A DNA stretch of 11,697 nucleotides from Thermoleophilia bacterium (GTDB lineage Bacteria > Actinomycetota > Thermoleophilia > Gaiellales > Gaiellaceae), in assembly GCA_025927435.1 (NCBI GenBank), contig JAICLM010000047.1, positions 1-11,697 of the forward strand. Reading direction: 5' to 3'. Numbering within the stretch: the first letter of the stretch is position 1; each line of letters begins with the position of its first letter. The notes beneath the pieces are model-generated. The model was given only the letters and a program-made list of their open reading frames with translations. It searched no databases and was not told where the DNA came from. The position numbers and the translations under genes were made by a program. Positions 1 through 8,545 of the stretch are shown piece after piece.

Positions 1-31
1 CACGACGAGTTCCGGGGAACACGACCTAATA

Positions 32-59
32 GGAAAAGCCCCGTTTCCGAGGCTTTTCC
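32..59 (-). terminator. Hairpin terminator of rnpB
   Basis: A perfect 9-bp stem (32-40 with 51-59) with a 10-nt loop lies directly after the 3' end of the RNase P RNA. Read on the minus strand, the 3' arm is GGCTTTTCC followed by TATTAGG. The U-rich part therefore lies mostly inside the arm rather than in a separate U-tract. The position right behind a stable RNA gene supports a terminator. Confidence 0.75.
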
Positions 60-63
60 CGTA

Positions 64-386
<323 letters not shown>

Positions 387-400
<14 letters not shown>

Positions 401-590
401 AGCCGGATTGTACCCCGGTTCCGGCGCCGTCGACCCGCCCGTGCAGGCGCATCGAGCACTCCGGACAGCGGACGAGCGAGCCCTCGTGGAGCACGAACTC
501 GCCGCAGACCGGGCACTCGAGTGACGCTCCGCGCAGCACGGCGAGGAGCTCCTGCTCGAGCGTCCGGTGGAGCGGGGTCGGCCGGCTCAT
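387..590 (-). CDS. Small zinc-ribbon protein downstream of LexA
   Basis: This is a 67-aa protein of unknown function with two knuckles, CPVC (C26, C29) and CPEC (C42, C45). Sixteen residues separate C26 from C42, as expected for one zinc-ribbon metal site. The N-terminal 20 residues look helical (LEQELLAVLR); the tail is Gly-rich and probably disordered. Its ATG overlaps the lexA stop by 4 nt (ATGA), so it is probably translated from the lexA message and would be SOS-responsive with it. No independent SD is obvious. The last about 24 bp of coding sequence also hold the rnpB -10 box and 5' end, so the C-terminus is constrained by two functions. The zinc ligands and the coupling support a real gene; a role in DNA damage response is only inferred from position. 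Confidence 0.75.
393..409. repeat. 17-bp near-direct repeat, copy at the rnpB 5' end
   Basis: Minus-strand AATCCGGCTTGCAGGCC matches the copy at 68-84 in 16 of 17 positions and in the same orientation. It spans the end of the -10 box, the start site and the 5' strand of helix P1. Only the terminal GCAGGCC is explained by P1 pairing; the preceding ten bases are not. Confidence 0.8.
407..412 (-). promoter_or_regulatory. -10 box of the rnpB promoter
   Basis: The minus strand reads TACAAT here (5 of 6 to TATAAT), placing transcription start at about 400-399, exactly where helix P1 begins. No convincing -35 box is seen; TCGACG at 433-428 is 15 nt upstream, which is short. The promoter lies inside the last codons of the upstream zinc-ribbon gene. 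Confidence 0.6.
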
Positions 591-1216
591 AGCTCGCGGA
601 ACACCCCCACAACCTTGCCGAGGATCTGGACGTGCGGCGCGTAGATCGGCTCGAGCGCCGAGTTCTCGGGCTGCAGGCGGATGCGGCCGTTTTCGCGGAA
701 GAACCGCTTCACCGTCGCCTCGTCGGCAGCCTCGTCCTCGCCGGCGAGCGCCACGACGATCTCCCCGTCCCGCGCGTCCTGGGCGCGCCGCACGACGACG
801 ACGTCGCCGTGGAGGATGCCGGCCTCGATCATCGAGTCGCCCTTCACCCGCAGCAGGAAGTCTCCGCGCAGGCTCTCAGGCACCGCGATCTGATCCTCGA
901 CGTTCTCGTCCGCCAACAGCGGCCCGCCCGCCGCGATCTGCCCGAGCAGCGGCAGCTTCGGCAGCTCGGCGACGACAGGCTCCGAGCTCTTCTCCCGGCC
1001 GACGAGCTCGAGCGCCCGCGGCTTGGTCGGGTCGCGGCGCAGCAGCCCCGCCCGCTCGAGGTTCGCGAGGTGCGCGTGCACGGTGGAGGGAGACGCGAGG
1101 CCGACTGCCTCGCCGATCTCCCGCACGGTCGGCGGGTAACCGTGCCGGTCGACGTACTCGACGAGGAAGCTCCAGATCTCGCGCTGCCGGCCGGTCAACT
1201 CGGCTGTCGTCTGCAT
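587..1216 (-). CDS. lexA: SOS-response repressor LexA
   Basis: LexA represses SOS genes and inactivates itself by RecA-stimulated autocleavage. The 209-aa protein has an N-terminal winged helix (about 5-70, with PPTVREIGEAVGL and STVHAHLANLERAGLL). The scissile Ala96-Gly97 lies in QIAAGGPLLA. The peptidase S24 catalytic pair is Ser128 in GDSMIEAGI and Lys170 in ATVKRFF. The start at 1216 is chosen because GGAG lies 6 nt upstream and the protein begins like other LexAs. An in-frame ATG at 1291 would place the promoter and SOS box inside the gene. The stop overlaps the following zinc-ribbon gene by 4 nt. An SOS box 27 nt upstream of the start indicates autoregulation. Confidence 0.97.
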   Translation of the reverse strand: MQTTAELTGRQREIWSFLVEYVDRHGYPPTVREIGEAVGLASPSTVHAHLANLERAGLLRRDPTKPRALELVGREKSSEPVVAELPKLPLLGQIAAGGPLLADENVEDQIAVPESLRGDFLLRVKGDSMIEAGILHGDVVVVRRAQDARDGEIVVALAGEDEAADEATVKRFFRENGRIRLQPENSALEPIYAPHVQILGKVVGVFREL

Positions 1217-1243
1217 CTCACGCTCCGGGGTCGGGGATAGAGC

Positions 1244-1257
1244 CGAACAAATGTTCG
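1244..1257 (-). promoter_or_regulatory. LexA operator (SOS box) of lexA
   Basis: CGAAC-AAAT-GTTCG is a perfect match to the Gram-positive SOS box core CGAAC-N4-GTTCG. It begins just downstream of the -10 box and covers the predicted start site, so LexA binding should block its own transcription. Confidence 0.93.
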
Positions 1258-1262
1258 ACAGG

Positions 1263-1291
1263 AGAGTACGGACTCCTCCGGACGGCGTCAA
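1263..1291 (-). promoter_or_regulatory. lexA promoter
   Basis: On the minus strand, TTGACG (1291-1286) and TACTCT (1268-1263) are separated by 17 nt. The start site would fall near 1256, inside the SOS box. The -35 is strong (5 of 6) and the -10 is weak (3 of 6). Confidence 0.65.
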
Positions 1292-1303
1292 ACCCAGCGC
1301 AAG

Positions 1304-1327
1304 AGAAAAGGCCGCCGAGGCGGCCTT
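1304..1327 (-). terminator. Rho-independent terminator after tRNA-Leu
   Basis: Minus strand AAGGCCGC-CTCG-GCGGCCTT forms an 8-bp GC-rich stem with a 4-nt loop (1308-1327), followed by TTCTCTTG. It lies 4 nt after the tRNA 3' end. It would end the response regulator-secG-tRNA transcript and insulate lexA. Confidence 0.85.
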
Positions 1328-1331
1328 GTAG

Positions 1332-1417
1332 TGCGCTGGAGAGGACTTGAACCTCCACGGCCTGTTAAGGCCACTAGGCCCTCAACCTAGCGCGTCTACC
1401 AATTCCGCCACCAGCGC
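1332..1417 (-). tRNA. tRNA-Leu (GAG)
   Basis: An 86-nt class II tRNA. The acceptor GCGCTGG (1417-1411) pairs with CCAGCGC (1339-1333), and the discriminator is A at 1332. Anticodon arm CTAGG-TTGAGGG-CCTAG gives anticodon GAG, reading CUC and CUU. The long variable arm (GGCC-TTAACA-GGCC) and the T-arm TTCAAGT loop are standard for leucine tRNAs. CCA is not encoded, so a CCA-adding enzyme is needed. It starts 32 nt after the secG stop on the same strand and is followed by a terminator, so co-transcription with secG is likely. E. coli also has a tRNA-Leu(GAG) gene right after secG. Confidence 0.96.
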
Positions 1418-1449
1418 GAGAGCCCGCGCATAGTAGCGCCCCGTGGTGT

Positions 1450-1671
1450 CTAGGAGAGGTAGCGGAAGAGGGCGATGCTGTTGGCGAAGAAGAGCACCGT
1501 CAGGACGACCGTGACCCGGGTCAGGTTCCGCTCGACGATGTGCGTTCCGCCCTGTGACGCGGGAGTGAAGCCCATCCCGCCCATGCCGGCATCACGGCCG
1601 GAGTGCATGAGGATGAGCGACGTCATGCCGACGACGATGAGCACCTGGAGGACTGCGAGGAACGTGAGCAC
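1450..1671 (-). CDS. secG: Protein translocase subunit SecG
   Basis: SecG is the small accessory subunit of the SecYEG membrane channel that aids SecA-driven export. The 73-aa protein has two hydrophobic helices (about 2-22 and 51-71). They are joined by the family's Gly/Met-rich cytoplasmic loop (GRDAGMGGMGF, then SQGGTHIVERNLTR). Length and layout are typical of SecG. The GTG start lies 4 nt after the stop of the response regulator gene; no clear SD is visible, so translation is probably coupled. A tRNA-Leu gene follows after 32 nt. Confidence 0.93.
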   Translation of the reverse strand: MLTFLAVLQVLIVVGMTSLILMHSGRDAGMGGMGFTPASQGGTHIVERNLTRVTVVLTVLFFANSIALFRYLS

Positions 1672-1675
1672 GCGC

Positions 1676-2077
1676 TCAGGGTAGCCGCCGATGCGTCACT
1701 TCGACGATCGCCGCCACCAGCTCGGAGGCGATGCGGTCTTTCGTAACGTAGCCGGACGCCCCCGCCTCCCGCGAGCGATCGACGTCGGCACGCGAGTTCG
1801 AGCCCGTGAGCATGAGGACCTGCGTGTCGTCGCTCGCCGCGCGGATCTCGCGCGTGGCCTCGAATCCGTCGAGGACCGGCATGCTCACGTCCATGAGGAC
1901 GACGTCCGGGCCGAGCCGCCGCGCGAGCTCGACCGCCTCGCCGCCGTCGCCGGCCTGACCCACGACCTCGATCCGCTCGTCGGTGGCGAGGATCGCCTCG
2001 AGCGCCTCGGCAAAGAGCCGATGATCGTCTGCGATCAGCACGCGGAGAGGCGTGGCCTTCTTGGGGCGAGGAGGCAC
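1676..2077 (-). CDS. Receiver-only response regulator
   Basis: This 133-aa protein consists of a single CheY-like receiver domain (about 11-130). The acidic pair is D17-D18, the phospho-acceptor D63 lies in LMDVSMP, the switch Thr91 in LTGS, and Lys113 in YVTKD. The sequence style (VLIADDHRLFAEALEAIL) is that of NarL/LuxR-type regulators, but the LuxR helix-turn-helix is absent and the gene ends normally at a TGA. It must therefore act by protein contact or be a phosphate sink. No histidine kinase is in the window. The GTG start at 2077 is preceded by GAGG about 8 nt upstream. It is the first gene of a run with secG and tRNA-Leu and diverges from a small ORF only 29 bp away. Confidence 0.9.
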   Translation of the reverse strand: MPPRPKKATPLRVLIADDHRLFAEALEAILATDERIEVVGQAGDGGEAVELARRLGPDVVLMDVSMPVLDGFEATREIRAASDDTQVLMLTGSNSRADVDRSREAGASGYVTKDRIASELVAAIVEVTHRRLP

Positions 2078-2106
2078 ACCGTAATCCTCGCTGTTAGCGT
2101 CGCATT

Positions 2107-2304
2107 GTGGAAGAGGGCGCCCAGGAGCGGATCCAGAAGCTGCTCGTGACGGGCGACAACCGGCTCAAGCAGGGCGTCGATCCGCAGAAGGCGCGAGAAA
2201 GCTGGGAACAGGCGCTCGCCCTCGCGCGCGAGGCCGGACTCGAGGAGCGGATTCGACCGCTCGTCGAAGTCAGGATTGCCGACTTGGAGCGACAGCAGAC
2301 CTGA
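2107..2304 (+). CDS. Small TPR-like protein, function unknown
   Basis: A 65-aa hydrophilic, highly charged, probably all-helical protein. Residues about 14-42 (DNRLKQGVDPQKARESWEQ and onward to ALAREAGL) resemble one tetratricopeptide repeat, with an Ala/Trp/Ala pattern of helix packing. One TPR alone is usually not a stable fold, so dimerisation is possible. The start is GTG at 2107; no good SD is seen and the 29-bp gap to the divergent response regulator leaves little room for a separate promoter. Its last 35 bp overlap the 3' end of the convergent glycosyltransferase gene. It is a plausible short gene, but expression is unproven. Confidence 0.55.
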   Translation: MEEGAQERIQKLLVTGDNRLKQGVDPQKARESWEQALALAREAGLEERIRPLVEVRIADLERQQT

Positions 2305-3259
2305 GAATCGCCTCGATCCGCTCCGCCTGGCGGCGGACGTCGTGCTCGGCGGTCGCCTCGCGGGCGGCGAGGTTCGGGCACGGCAGCGCCGCCGCCTGCG
2401 CCAACCCGCGGGCGAGGGCGTCGACGTCGAGCGGGTCGACCAGCACACCGGCCTCGGGCGGAACGAATTCGGGCGGTCCTCCGATCCGCGTCGCGAGGAC
2501 CGAGCGTCCGCAGGCCATCGCCTCGAGCAGCGCCTGGCCGAGCGGCTCCACGAGGCTCGGCTGGGCGAGGACCCGGCTCTCCGAGAGCAGGCGCGGGATC
2601 TCGTCGTGCGGCACGCGCCCGAGCAGGCGGATGCGCTCGCGCCCCTCCAGCGTCGATCGAAGAGGTCCTTCGCCGGCGAAGGTGAGCGTCCCCTCGCCGA
2701 GTGACGCGAAGGCGTCGGCGAGCCGGACGACGTTCTTGCGCTCGTCGAGCGCACCGACGCAGAGGAAGGCGGGCGGACCCGGCGGCGGGTCGGTCACCGC
2801 GAAGCGCTCGCGGTCGACGCCGCTCGACACGACCTCCACCTTCCCGCGCGCCTCGGGCAGCTTCGTCTCGAGCTCGTGCCGCAGGTAGTCGGAGACGCAG
2901 ATCACGGCAGCCGCGCGCCGCACCACGAGCCGGGTCGCAGCAGTGATGCCCCGAATCGCGCCGATGTTCCGGACGTCTCTGCCGTGCGCAGTGACGACGA
3001 GCGGAGCGCCGCCCGCGAGGGCGGCGATCAGGCCGGAGGGCACGAGGAAGTGCGCGTAGACCACGTCCGGCCGGCTCGCGGCGCGCGCTCTGCGGGCAAG
3101 CGTCAGATAGCGGAGCTTGCCGCCGGACCGCGTGTCGAGTACGGCGAGCTCGATCTCGTGTCCACGCTCCACGAGCTCGCGCTCGACCTGCGCGACGAAC
3201 GTCCCGAGGTCGGGCGCGTCGGGCCCCGGGTACATCTGTGAGACGAGCAGGATGCGCAC
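2270..3259 (-). CDS. Glycosyltransferase, GT4-like (GT-B fold)
   Basis: This enzyme transfers a sugar from a nucleotide-sugar donor to a lipid, glycan or small-molecule acceptor; the substrate cannot be told from sequence. The 329-aa protein has an N-terminal acceptor domain starting MRILLVSQMYPG, with DLGTFV and AHGRDV motifs (about 18-96). The C-terminal donor domain follows from about 162 (FLCVGALDERKN). The EX7E donor-binding motif is E238 and E246 in VEPLGQALLEAMACGRSVLA, followed by IGGPPEFV. It has no signal peptide or TM helix, so it is probably cytoplasmic or peripheral. The GTG start has only a weak SD. It lies 31 nt behind the small DNA-binding gene on the same strand and its 3' end overlaps a convergent ORF by 35 bp. 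Confidence 0.9.
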   Translation of the reverse strand: MRILLVSQMYPGPDAPDLGTFVAQVERELVERGHEIELAVLDTRSGGKLRYLTLARRARAASRPDVVYAHFLVPSGLIAALAGGAPLVVTAHGRDVRNIGAIRGITAATRLVVRRAAAVICVSDYLRHELETKLPEARGKVEVVSSGVDRERFAVTDPPPGPPAFLCVGALDERKNVVRLADAFASLGEGTLTFAGEGPLRSTLEGRERIRLLGRVPHDEIPRLLSESRVLAQPSLVEPLGQALLEAMACGRSVLATRIGGPPEFVPPEAGVLVDPLDVDALARGLAQAAALPCPNLAAREATAEHDVRRQAERIEAILRSAVAPSRQS

Positions 3260-3290
3260 GAGGCCAGCGTACGCGGGCCCCGTGCGCGGT

Positions 3291-3641
3291 TCAGGTCGTG
3301 GCGGCGCTCCGGACGGCCTCGACGACGAAGTCGGAGCGGCCCTCGAAGAGCAGATCGAGCAGCCGCTTCGCGCCGAGCAGGCCGGCGGGACGCCGGAGCA
3401 GCGCGAGGAGGCGCGTCTCGTCGAGGCCCGCGGCGCGGGCCGCCTTCACTGCCTCGCGCACCCCGGCCGGGATCTTTCCGCCCGGGCCGAACTGCCAGGC
3501 CGGATACAGCCACTCGCCGTGGTCGCGCACCGCGAAGAGCTCGCCGCGGTCGCGCAGCTGCTCCATCTCGCGGGGGTTGACACCCAGCCGGCTCGACAGC
3601 CAGGAACCGGGAAGCGGGGTAGTCGGGACGTCGTGCAGCAT
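3291..3641 (-). CDS. Small putative DNA-binding protein resembling Xre/MbcA/ParS antitoxins
   Basis: A 116-aa protein. Residues about 10-50 (SWLSSRLGVNPREMEQLRDRGELFAVR and the following WLYPAWQF) look like a helix-turn-helix with a short wing. The C-terminal part (about 75-113, LLALLRRPAGLLGAKRLLDLLFEG) follows the pattern of the toxin-binding domain of Xre/MbcA/ParS-type antitoxins (DUF2384). No RES-domain toxin is next to it, so it is more likely an orphan regulator. The ATG at 3641 is chosen because AAGGAG lies about 8 nt upstream; an upstream in-frame ATG at 3746 would run into the divergent regulator gene. A glycosyltransferase follows 31 nt downstream. The family match is by pattern only. 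Confidence 0.72.
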   Translation of the reverse strand: MLHDVPTTPLPGSWLSSRLGVNPREMEQLRDRGELFAVRDHGEWLYPAWQFGPGGKIPAGVREAVKAARAAGLDETRLLALLRRPAGLLGAKRLLDLLFEGRSDFVVEAVRSAATT

Positions 3642-3711
3642 GTGGGGACTCCTTCGTCGGTTCGGGGGACGTGAGCACCATCGCGGCGGGCGCTTAATTT
3701 CTGCTTGAGGC
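3642..3711. promoter_or_regulatory. Divergent intergenic region with an AT-rich -10-like patch
   Basis: These 70 bp separate two divergent regulator genes. The only AT-rich stretch is CTTAATTT (3693-3700). TAATTT at 3695-3700 could be a plus-strand -10 for the BTAD regulator, giving a start site at about 3707-3712, close to its GTG, and so a near-leaderless mRNA. No convincing -35 box on either strand. Confidence 0.35.
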
Positions 3712-6555
3712 GTGATCAAGGGGGCGACGAGCATCGAGTTCCGCATCCTGGGATCGGTCCAGGCGGTCGGGGGCGACGGCCCGGTCGCGCTCGGTGCGCC
3801 GAAGCAGCGTGCCCTGCTCGCTTTGCTGTTGCTGAATGCGAATACGGTCGTGTCGCGGGACCGGCTCGTGGACGCGCTCTGGGGAGAACACCCGCCGCGT
3901 TCCGCGGTCTCGTCGCTCCAGGTCTATGTGCACGGACTGCGGCGAGCGCTCGGGGCGGAGCGGATCGAGCGGCAAGGGACGGGCTACCGGCTGCAGCTCG
4001 ATCCGGCGGAGCTCGACCTCAGCCGGTTCGAGCGGCTGGTCGAGACCGCTGCTGCAGCTCTGGCCGCCGGACGGTCGGCAGAGGCGGCGGAGGATCTCGG
4101 GCGCGCGCTTGCGCTCTGGATCGGCGCACCGCTCGCAGATCTTGCGGGAGAGCCCGTCCACGAGGCCGAGGCGGCGCAGCTCGAGGAACGGCGCCTGCGT
4201 GCGCTCGAGCTGCGCAACGACGCCGAGCTCGAACTGGGACGACACGACGAGCTCGTGCCCGAGCTCGAGCGGCTGATCGCGGCCGAGCCCTACCGGGAGC
4301 GGTTCCGGGTGCAGCATGCGCTCGCGCTCTACCGATCCGGCCGGCAGGTGGACGCGCTCGCAGCGTGCCGGGCCGCACGTGAGCTGCTCGTCGAGGAGCT
4401 CGGCGTCGATCCTGGGCCGGAGTTGCAGGAGCTCGAGCGGCGGATCCTGCGCCACGATCCTTCGCTCGCCGCGCCGGAGCCCCCCGCGCCGGCCCGCCTG
4501 AGACTCCCGACACCGCCGACTCCCCTCGTGGGTCGTCGACTGGAGGTGGCGGCGGTCTGCGCGCTCCTGCGCCGCGAGGACGTGCGCCTCGTCACGGTGA
4601 CGGGCCCGGGCGGCGCCGGCAAGACCCGGCTCGCCCTCGCCGCGGCGGCCGAGCTCGGGCCCGAACTGGCCGACGGCGCGGCGTTCGTCGACCTCGCTCC
4701 CGTGCGCGACCCGGCACTGCTGGCGCCCGTGCTCGCCCAGACGCTCGGCGCCGGAGAGAGCGGCGAGGCCGACGAGGACGCGCTCGCGGTGACCCTTCGC
4801 GACAACAGCATGGTGTTGGTGCTCGACAACCTCGAGCAGCTGGTGCCGTACGTAGAGCTCGTCTCGCGTCTGCTGGCCGCCGCGCCGCGCCTGCTCGTGC
4901 TCGCCACCAGCCGCACGCCGCTCCGCCTCGCGGGGGAGCACGAATACCCGGTCCCACCGCTCGCGGTCCCGGAGCCGGCGACGACGAGCTTCGAGCAGCT
5001 CGCCGCGAACGACGCCGTGCGCCTCTTCGCCGCCCGCGCCGGCGCGGTCGACCCGGAGTTCCAGCTCGACGAGGAGAACGCTGCCGCGGTCGCCGAGGTC
5101 TGCGCGCGGCTCGACGGGCTCCCGCTCGCGATCGAGCTCGCCGCAGCACGCTCGAAGCTTCTGCCTCCCGAGACGATGAACCGGCGACTCGACCGCGCGC
5201 TCGACCTGCTCGTCGGCGGCGCGCAAGACTTGCCGGGCCGCCAGCGGACGCTGCGCGCGACGCTCGAGTGGAGTCACGGCCTCCTCGACGACGCCGAACG
5301 CACGCTCTTCGCGCGGCTCGCCGTCTTCGCGGGAGGCTGGACGCTCGAGGCGGCCGAGGCTGTCTGCGTCGGGGACGGGATCGACGTGTTCGAGACACTG
5401 GCGTCGCTCGTCGACGAGAGCCTCGTCCGGCCGATCCGGCGACCGACCGGAGAGCCCCGCTTTCGGATGCTCGAGACGATCCGCGAGTACGCAGGCGAGT
5501 TGCTGGAGGCGTCGGGCGAGGAAGGGACGCTGCGCCGTCGGCACGGCGAGCACTATCTGGAGCGTGTCGAGGAGGCCACAGCTGCGTGGCACGCCGGCGC
5601 CGATCCCGAGCATTCGATCTTCCCCGTACTCGACGAGGAGCACGACAACGTCCGTGCGGCCCTGGCCTGGGCGGCCGGCTCCGGAGAGATCGAGCTCGAG
5701 ACGCGGCTCGCGGTCGCCGCGCGCTGGTACTGGGTCCTGAAAGGCCATCTCAGCGAGGGACGCCGCGTCTTCGAGGGAGTCATCGAGCGCACAGCGGGCG
5801 GGCCGAAGGAGTTACGTGCGCTCGCACGGGTACACGGAGCGATCTTCCCTTTCCGGCAGGGCGACAATGCCCTGGCCGCGGCACTCCTGCAGGAGAGCCT
5901 CGACCTCTACCGCGGCCTCGGCGACGAAGAAGGCATCGCCCGCTCCACCGCCGAGCTCGGCGGCGTCGCGATCGCGCAGCTGGATCTCGACCGGGCTGCT
6001 GCCCTGTACGAGGAGTGTGTCCCGCTCCTGCGCAAGCAGGGCAACCTGAGCCGCCTGGCTGTTGCGCTCGGCAACCTCGGGACGATCGCCCACATGCGGG
6101 GTGAATCCGGGATCGCCGTCGAGCATTACCGGGAGGCGATCGCTGCCTCGAAGGCCGCCGGGGACGAGGACGGCGCCGCGGTCAACTTCCACAACCTCGG
6201 CCGATCGGAGCTGCAGCTCGGCCGGACGAGCGCGGGAGTCGACGCGCTCCGCGAGAGCCTCGCGATCGCCCGGCGCCTGGGCTACCGCGAGGTGATCGCC
6301 TACGTTCTCGGCGGCTTCGCGGAGGTGGCGATGGTCGAGGACGACGCCCCATGGGCGGCGGCGTTGCTCGGAGCCTCGGAGCACCTCTTCGCCGAGATCG
6401 GCCGCGTCCCCGACCCGGACGAGACCCAGGCGCAGGAGCGGGTCTCCGCGTTCATCCTGGATACGCTCGGCGAGGAACGCGCCGCCAGTCTGCGCGCCGA
6501 GGGAGCGGCGCAGACCCTCGACGAGCTGCTCGACCGCGTAGCCTCTCGCGCATGA
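3712..6555 (+). CDS. BTAD/AfsR-type transcriptional regulator with NB-ARC ATPase and TPR repeats
   Basis: A 947-aa STAND-type regulator. Order of domains: OmpR-like winged helix (about 8-97, IEFRILGSVQAVGG to GTGYRLQL); BTAD helical repeat domain (about 98-245); NB-ARC-like ATPase with Walker A GPGGAGKT (298-305), Walker B VLVLDN ending at D372, and DGLPLAIELAAAR (468-480); then helical TPR repeats (about 640-900). Such proteins couple nucleotide binding and ligand or partner sensing to activation of nearby genes, often secondary metabolism or stress genes in actinobacteria. The target here is unknown. Start: GTG 3712 is the only canonical codon near the domain start, but its GAGG is just 1 nt away, so initiation is uncertain. 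The stop overlaps the cupin gene by 4 nt. Confidence 0.92.
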   Translation: MIKGATSIEFRILGSVQAVGGDGPVALGAPKQRALLALLLLNANTVVSRDRLVDALWGEHPPRSAVSSLQVYVHGLRRALGAERIERQGTGYRLQLDPAELDLSRFERLVETAAAALAAGRSAEAAEDLGRALALWIGAPLADLAGEPVHEAEAAQLEERRLRALELRNDAELELGRHDELVPELERLIAAEPYRERFRVQHALALYRSGRQVDALAACRAARELLVEELGVDPGPELQELERRILRHDPSLAAPEPPAPARLRLPTPPTPLVGRRLEVAAVCALLRREDVRLVTVTGPGGAGKTRLALAAAAELGPELADGAAFVDLAPVRDPALLAPVLAQTLGAGESGEADEDALAVTLRDNSMVLVLDNLEQLVPYVELVSRLLAAAPRLLVLATSRTPLRLAGEHEYPVPPLAVPEPATTSFEQLAANDAVRLFAARAGAVDPEFQLDEENAAAVAEVCARLDGLPLAIELAAARSKLLPPETMNRRLDRALDLLVGGAQDLPGRQRTLRATLEWSHGLLDDAERTLFARLAVFAGGWTLEAAEAVCVGDGIDVFETLASLVDESLVRPIRRPTGEPRFRMLETIREYAGELLEASGEEGTLRRRHGEHYLERVEEATAAWHAGADPEHSIFPVLDEEHDNVRAALAWAAGSGEIELETRLAVAARWYWVLKGHLSEGRRVFEGVIERTAGGPKELRALARVHGAIFPFRQGDNALAAALLQESLDLYRGLGDEEGIARSTAELGGVAIAQLDLDRAAALYEECVPLLRKQGNLSRLAVALGNLGTIAHMRGESGIAVEHYREAIAASKAAGDEDGAAVNFHNLGRSELQLGRTSAGVDALRESLAIARRLGYREVIAYVLGGFAEVAMVEDDAPWAAALLGASEHLFAEIGRVPDPDETQAQERVSAFILDTLGEERAASLRAEGAAQTLDELLDRVASRA

Positions 6556-6946
6556 GCGACTACACGATCGTCAGTCTCGGCGACGTCGAGAACGTCGCCC
6601 CGAGGTTCCAGATGCCGGAGGGGATGGACGTCCGTTTCCCGAAGCGGCAGCTCGGCTGCGCCGTCGGCGGCGTCGGCATCGAGAAGCTTCCGGCCGGCGT
6701 GCGCACACCGTTCGGCCACACGCACTCGGAGCAGGAGGAGCTCTACGTGATCGCGGAGGGCTCCGGCCGGATCAAGCTCGACGACGAGGTGCACGACCTG
6801 CAGCAGTGGGACGTCCTGCGCATCGGCCCCGGCGTGATGCGCAACCTCGAGGCGGGCCCCGACGGGATCACGCTGATCGCCTTCGGCGCGCCGATCGCCG
6901 AGGAGCACGACGCGGAGATCGTGCCCGGGTGGTGGGGCGACGGCGG

Positions 6947-6950
<4 letters not shown>
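6552..6950 (+). CDS. Small single-domain cupin protein
   Basis: A 132-aa protein with a conserved beta-barrel cupin. Motif 1 is FGHTHSEQEELYVIAEG, with H56, H58 and E62/E63 as likely metal ligands. Motif 2 is WDVLRIGPGVMRN, where the usual histidine is replaced by R97. Metal binding may thus be three-ligand or lost. Function cannot be assigned; small cupins range from isomerases to ligand sensors. The ATG overlaps the stop of the BTAD regulator (ATGA), so the two are translationally coupled and may work together, for example with the cupin as a target or sensor (inference). The gene ends in a CTAG palindrome that also supplies the stop of the convergent mutase gene. Confidence 0.85.
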
Positions 6951-8527
<1,577 letters not shown>

Positions 8528-8545
8528 GCACCAGATCGTAGGGGT

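Noticed and set aside
9..20. GTTCCGGGGAAC inverted repeat at the left edge
   Set aside because: It has only five pairs with a 2-nt centre, no context is visible at the window edge, and it does not match the SOS box.
3694..5748. Long minus-strand open frame opposite the BTAD regulator
   Set aside because: It is a shadow of high GC codon bias; the translation is low-complexity Arg/Glu/Leu-rich with no domains, while the plus strand encodes a clear multidomain protein.
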